Positions 7,213 through 9,910 of a DNA stretch of 9,910 nt are shown piece by piece. Each line of letters starts with the position of its first letter. The first letter of the stretch is position 1. The position numbers and the translations under genes were made by a program. Source of the stretch: Calidifontimicrobium sp964618555 (lineage in GTDB: Bacteria > Pseudomonadota > Gammaproteobacteria > Burkholderiales > Burkholderiaceae_C); assembly GCA_964618555.1 (NCBI GenBank), contig CAZUBF010000132.1, positions 1 to 9,910 of the forward strand, written 5' to 3'. Below the pieces are notes generated by a model. It had not been told where the DNA came from. It worked only from the letters and a program-made list of their open reading frames with translations, and did no database searches.

Positions 7213-7983
7213 ATGAGGAAGAAGGACGCCCAGACGCCGACGATCCAGGTGCTCGAACGCACCTTCGCGCTGCTCGACGTGCTCGCGTCGCACACCGAGC
7301 CCGTGCCGTTGAAGGAGATCAGCGAGCGCACGGGGCTGCACCCGTCGACGGCACACCGCATCCTCAACGACCTCACGGTCGGGCGGCTCGTCGACCGCCC
7401 GGAAGCCGGAAGCTACCGCCTGGGCATGCGCCTGCTCGAACTGGGCAACCTGGTCAAGGCGCGGCTGGACGTGCGCGAGGCCGCGTTGGCGCCGATGCGC
7501 GAACTGCACCGCATCACGCACCAGCCGGTCAACCTTTCGGTGCGCCAGGGCGACGAGATCGTCTACATCGAGCGCGCCTACAGCGAACGCTCAGGCATGC
7601 AGGTCGTGCGCGCGATCGGCGGGCACGCCCCGCTGCACCTGACCTCGGTGGGCAAGCTGTTCCTCGCCTTCGACGACCCGGCCCGGGTGCGGGCCTACGC
7701 CACGCGCACCGGGCTGGCCGGTCACACGCGCAACAGCATCACCGACTTGGCCCGGCTCGAACGCGAGCTGGCGCAGGTGCGGCAGCATCACGTCGCGCGC
7801 GATGACGAGGAGCTCGAGGTCGGCGTGCGCTGCATGGCCGCGGGGATCTTCGACGACCAGAACAAGCTGGTCGCGGGGCTGTCGGTGTCGGCGCCGGCCG
7901 ACCGGCTCGACGAGTCCTGGCTCGACAAGGTGCGTGCCACCGCGGCGCAGATTTCGCGCGATCTGGGTCACCGCGCCGGGTGA
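7213..7983 (+). CDS. IclR-family transcriptional regulator
   Basis: DNA-binding regulator of 256 residues. The N-terminal winged helix-turn-helix spans about residues 10-70, with LKEISERTGLHPSTAHRIL (33-51) forming the helix-turn-helix. The C-terminal IclR effector domain spans about 80-250 and has the family signatures LHLTSVGKLFLAF and DDEELEVGVRCMAAGIFD, then GLSVSAP. The domain normally binds a small carboxylate or aromatic metabolite, but the ligand cannot be told from sequence. The ATG at 7213 starts the natural MRKKDAQTPTIQVLERTFAL; in-frame ATGs at 7198 and 7177 lie upstream, but the latter falls inside the likely promoter. No Shine-Dalgarno sequence precedes 7213. The gene points the same way as hpnE but has its own promoter-like region. 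No metabolic target gene lies beside it, since the next gene is convergent, so it may act elsewhere or on itself. Confidence 0.93.
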   Translation: MRKKDAQTPTIQVLERTFALLDVLASHTEPVPLKEISERTGLHPSTAHRILNDLTVGRLVDRPEAGSYRLGMRLLELGNLVKARLDVREAALAPMRELHRITHQPVNLSVRQGDEIVYIERAYSERSGMQVVRAIGGHAPLHLTSVGKLFLAFDDPARVRAYATRTGLAGHTRNSITDLARLERELAQVRQHHVARDDEELEVGVRCMAAGIFDDQNKLVAGLSVSAPADRLDESWLDKVRATAAQISRDLGHRAG

Positions 7984-8000
7984 CGCGTCACGCGGCCTGG

Positions 8001-8065
8001 GCCCCGTGCCGGGCCGGGGACCGTGACACCTGACGCCGAACGCAGGCCGGGCGCGGCCCCGGCAC
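8001..8065. terminator. Possible bidirectional GC-rich terminator between convergent genes
   Basis: Two local hairpins sit between the IclR stop (7983) and the endopeptidase stop (8074). The first is CCCCG (8002-8006) with CGGGG (8015-8019). The second is GCCGGG (8046-8051) with CCCGGC (8058-8063), a perfect 6-pair stem with a 6-base loop. GTGCCGGG (8006-8013) can also pair with CCCGGCAC (8058-8065). There is no T-run on either strand, so this is not a classic intrinsic terminator. The location suits ending both transcripts. Confidence 0.35.
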
Positions 8066-8073
8066 GCGGGCGC

Positions 8074-9129
8074 TCAGGACGTCGGCGACGACAGCGCGAG
8101 CGGCGCGGCGGAGTCGCCCAGCAGCCACTGGCGCAGGCGCTCGGCGTCGGCGATGCGCGAGTAGCGTCCCGCCGAGTCGAGCAGCACCATGATCAACTTG
8201 CGGCCCGCCATCTCGGCCTGCATCACCAGGCAGCGGCCCGCTTCCGAGATGTAGCCGGTCTTCTGCAGCCCGATCGTCCAGTCTTCCTTGAACACCAACC
8301 CGTTCGAGTTGCGGAACTGCAGGTCACGCGCGCCCACGGCCACGCGGTGCTCCGGAGAGGTCGACAGCTCGCGGATCAGGTCGTGCCCGTACGCCGCCTT
8401 CACCAGCTGCGCCAAGTCACGTGCGCTCGACTGGTTGCGGCTCGACAGCCCAGTCGGCTCGGCATAGCGGGTGTCGCCCATGCCCAGCCCGGTGGCCTTG
8501 CGGTTCATCGCCGCGACAAAGGCGTCCAGCCCGCCGGGATAGTGTCGGCCGAGCGCGTTGGCGGCGCGGTTCTCCGACGACATCAGCGCAAGGTGCAACA
8601 TCTCTCCGCGGGTCAGCCGCGTGCCCACGGTCAGCCGCGACCGGCTGCCCTTCTCCGTGTCGACGTCGGCCTGCGACACGGTCAGCACCTCGTCGAGCGG
8701 CAGGCCGGCCTCGACGACGACCAGCGCCGTCATCAGCTTGGTGATCGACGCGATCGGCAGCACCGCCTTGGGGTTCTTGCTGAACAGCACCTCGTCGGTG
8801 TCCTGGTCGACGACCAGCGCCACGCTGGACTTCAGGTCCAGCGGGTCGGGTGTGGCGTGCAGGCCGAACACCTGGCCGTACGAAGGACGCGGCGGATCCG
8901 CCTTGACCACGGCCCTGGCCGAGGTGCGTGCTCGCGACGTCGGCCGCGCCTTGGCGCGTGTCGCCTTGGCGCTGCGGGTCGGCACCGCCTTGGCCGACTT
9001 CTTCGCACTCGCCTTGACGCTCGCCTTGGCCTTGGGCGTGGCCGCGTGCACGGCGCCCAGCGGCCAGGCGAGCACACCGACCCACAACGCGAACAGCAAC
9101 CCCCACCGAGCCCATCCCGCGCGCTTCAC
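8074..9129 (-). CDS. pbpG: D-alanyl-D-alanine endopeptidase, PBP7 type
   Basis: Periplasmic penicillin-binding serine peptidase of the S11 family that cuts D-Ala cross-links of peptidoglycan. With the start chosen here (351 residues), SITK places catalytic Ser128 and Lys131, SEN is at 185-187 within MSSENRAAN, and KTG is at 290-292: all three active-site motifs are present. SENRAAN, YPGG and EPTGLSSRN are typical of PBP7 rather than PBP5. A signal peptide covers residues 1-29 (KRAGWAR, then a hydrophobic core, then VHA). It is followed by a 48-residue linker (30-77) with nine Lys, six Arg and no acidic residue. No C-terminal amphipathic anchor is obvious, again like PBP7. The GTG at 9129 has GGGAG 8 bases upstream. 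GTG at 9138 and TTG at 9195 are in frame, but the latter lies above the predicted transcription start and would put 22 residues before the signal peptide. A DD-carboxypeptidase role cannot be excluded. Confidence 0.92.
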   Translation of the reverse strand: MKRAGWARWGLLFALWVGVLAWPLGAVHAATPKAKASVKASAKKSAKAVPTRSAKATRAKARPTSRARTSARAVVKADPPRPSYGQVFGLHATPDPLDLKSSVALVVDQDTDEVLFSKNPKAVLPIASITKLMTALVVVEAGLPLDEVLTVSQADVDTEKGSRSRLTVGTRLTRGEMLHLALMSSENRAANALGRHYPGGLDAFVAAMNRKATGLGMGDTRYAEPTGLSSRNQSSARDLAQLVKAAYGHDLIRELSTSPEHRVAVGARDLQFRNSNGLVFKEDWTIGLQKTGYISEAGRCLVMQAEMAGRKLIMVLLDSAGRYSRIADAERLRQWLLGDSAAPLALSSPTS

Positions 9130-9137
9130 CGCCGTCA

Positions 9138-9142
9138 CTCCC
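9138..9142 (-). promoter_or_regulatory. Ribosome binding site that sets the endopeptidase start
   Basis: On the minus strand GGGAG (9142-9138) precedes the GTG at 9129 by 8 bases. The start it marks gives a compact, normal signal peptide. A second GGGGA (9148-9144) is 5 bases before an alternative GTG at 9138, three residues longer. Confidence 0.5.
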
Positions 9143-9170
9143 GTCCCCAACGCCGTCCGTGATTTCGGCC

Positions 9171-9199
9171 AGTGTAGGAGAACCTTGAAACACAAGCAA
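9171..9199 (-). promoter_or_regulatory. Candidate promoter of the endopeptidase gene
   Basis: On the minus strand TTGCTT (9199-9194) and TACACT (9176-9171) are 17 bases apart, matching the sigma-70 consensus at three and four of six positions. Transcription would begin near 9164, giving a leader of about 35 bases before the GTG at 9129. Confidence 0.4.
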
Positions 9200-9260
9200 G
9201 ATCATGAACTTGCGATGCGTTCCTAAAGTCACGGCGGCGCCATCGCGGCACCCGCTCGGG

Positions 9261-9910
9261 TCACCCCTGGGCCGCCACCCTTTCGGTCTTGCTGTGCAGC
9301 TTGTTCAGTGCCGCCAGGTACGCCTTGGCCGAGGCCACGACGATGTCCGGATCGGCGCCGACGCCGTTGACGACGCGGCCGCCGTGCTGCAGCCGCACCG
9401 TCACCTCGCCCTGCGATTCTGTGGACCCGCTGGTGATCGCGTTGACCGAATACAGCAGCATGTCGGCGCCACTTTGCACCTTCGACTCGATGGCCTTCAG
9501 GCTGGCGTCGACCGGACCGTTGCCGTCGCTCTCGGCGTGGTGTTCGGTCGCGCCGATCGCGAAGGTCACGCTGGCGTGCGGCCGCTCGCCGGTCTCCGAG
9601 CGCTGCGCCAGCGACAGCAGCCTGTAGTGCTCCTGCTCGGAAGTCACGCTCTCGTCACCGACCAGCGCGATGATGTCTTCGTCGAAGATCTCGCTCTTGC
9701 GGTCGGCCAGATCCTTGAAGCGCGCGAACGCGGCGTTGATCTCGGCCTCGGAGTCGAGCTCGACGCCCAGTTCCTGCAGCCGCTGCTTGAAAGCGTTGCG
9801 CCCCGACAGCTTGCCGAGCACGATCTTGTTGGCGCTCCAGCCCACGTCCTCGGCACGCATGATCTCGTAGGTGTCGCGCGCCTTGAGCACGCCGTCCTGG
9901 TGGATGCCGC
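9261..9910 (-). CDS. leuA: 2-isopropylmalate synthase LeuA (partial, N-terminus off the right edge)
   Basis: First committed enzyme of leucine biosynthesis: it condenses acetyl-CoA with 2-oxoisovalerate (3-methyl-2-oxobutanoate) in the cytosol. 215 C-terminal residues are visible of a family of roughly 510-570. The visible part opens with GIHQDGVLKARDTYEIM, whose HQDG belongs to the end of the catalytic region, followed by KLSGRNAFKQRL of the linker subdomains. The last 120 or so residues form the C-terminal regulatory domain that binds leucine for feedback inhibition, with SDGNGPVDASLKAIE and GADPDIVVASAKAYLAALNKL. The frame is open and unbroken, ending in TGA at 9261-9263. The endopeptidase gene follows on the same strand after 131 bases with its own promoter-like sequence, so a shared transcript is not required. 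No clear terminator was found after the stop. The real start and any leucine attenuator lie outside the window. Confidence 0.96.
   Translation of the reverse strand, partial: GIHQDGVLKARDTYEIMRAEDVGWSANKIVLGKLSGRNAFKQRLQELGVELDSEAEINAAFARFKDLADRKSEIFDEDIIALVGDESVTSEQEHYRLLSLAQRSETGERPHASVTFAIGATEHHAESDGNGPVDASLKAIESKVQSGADMLLYSVNAITSGSTESQGEVTVRLQHGGRVVNGVGADPDIVVASAKAYLAALNKLHSKTERVAAQG

Noticed and set aside
9210..9260. Terminator after leuA
   Set aside because: Only a 4-pair ACCC/GGGT stem and imperfect GC pairing are present, with no T-run.

Overview
The window is GC-rich, gene-dense bacterial DNA. Gene content and protein sequence style suggest a betaproteobacterium, most likely of the order Burkholderiales; this is inferred from recognition only. 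Seven protein genes are supported. Two of them run off the window edges, an RND pump at the left and leuA at the right. No tRNA, rRNA, CRISPR array, insertion sequence or phage gene was seen.

Layout. Bases 1-3894 (minus strand) hold a two-gene efflux operon: a lipoprotein membrane-fusion protein, then after 15 bases an RND inner-membrane pump. Bases 3895-4075 form a divergent control region. It has a good sigma-70-type promoter for the efflux operon, with a perfect 14-base palindrome of the TetR-operator type just downstream of its -10 box. Bases 4076-7117 (plus strand) hold hpnC, hpnD and hpnE, the bacterial three-enzyme route from farnesyl diphosphate to squalene. Bases 7213-7983 (plus) encode an IclR-family regulator. 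Bases 7984-8073 separate convergent genes and hold GC-rich hairpins. Bases 8074-9129 (minus) encode a PBP7-type D-alanyl-D-alanine endopeptidase with a strongly basic linker. Bases 9261-9910 (minus) hold the C-terminal part of 2-isopropylmalate synthase (leuA).

How they work together. HpnD condenses two farnesyl diphosphates to presqualene diphosphate, HpnC converts that to hydroxysqualene, and HpnE reduces it to squalene, the usual precursor of hopanoids. No squalene-hopene cyclase lies in the window, so the end product cannot be read here. The efflux pair would need an outer-membrane channel, also not visible. No TetR gene is in the window although its apparent operator is. The window looks like ordinary chromosome. 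The most useful observations concern the shared efflux/squalene control region, the start sites, and the basic linker of the endopeptidase; I see no clearly undescribed system.
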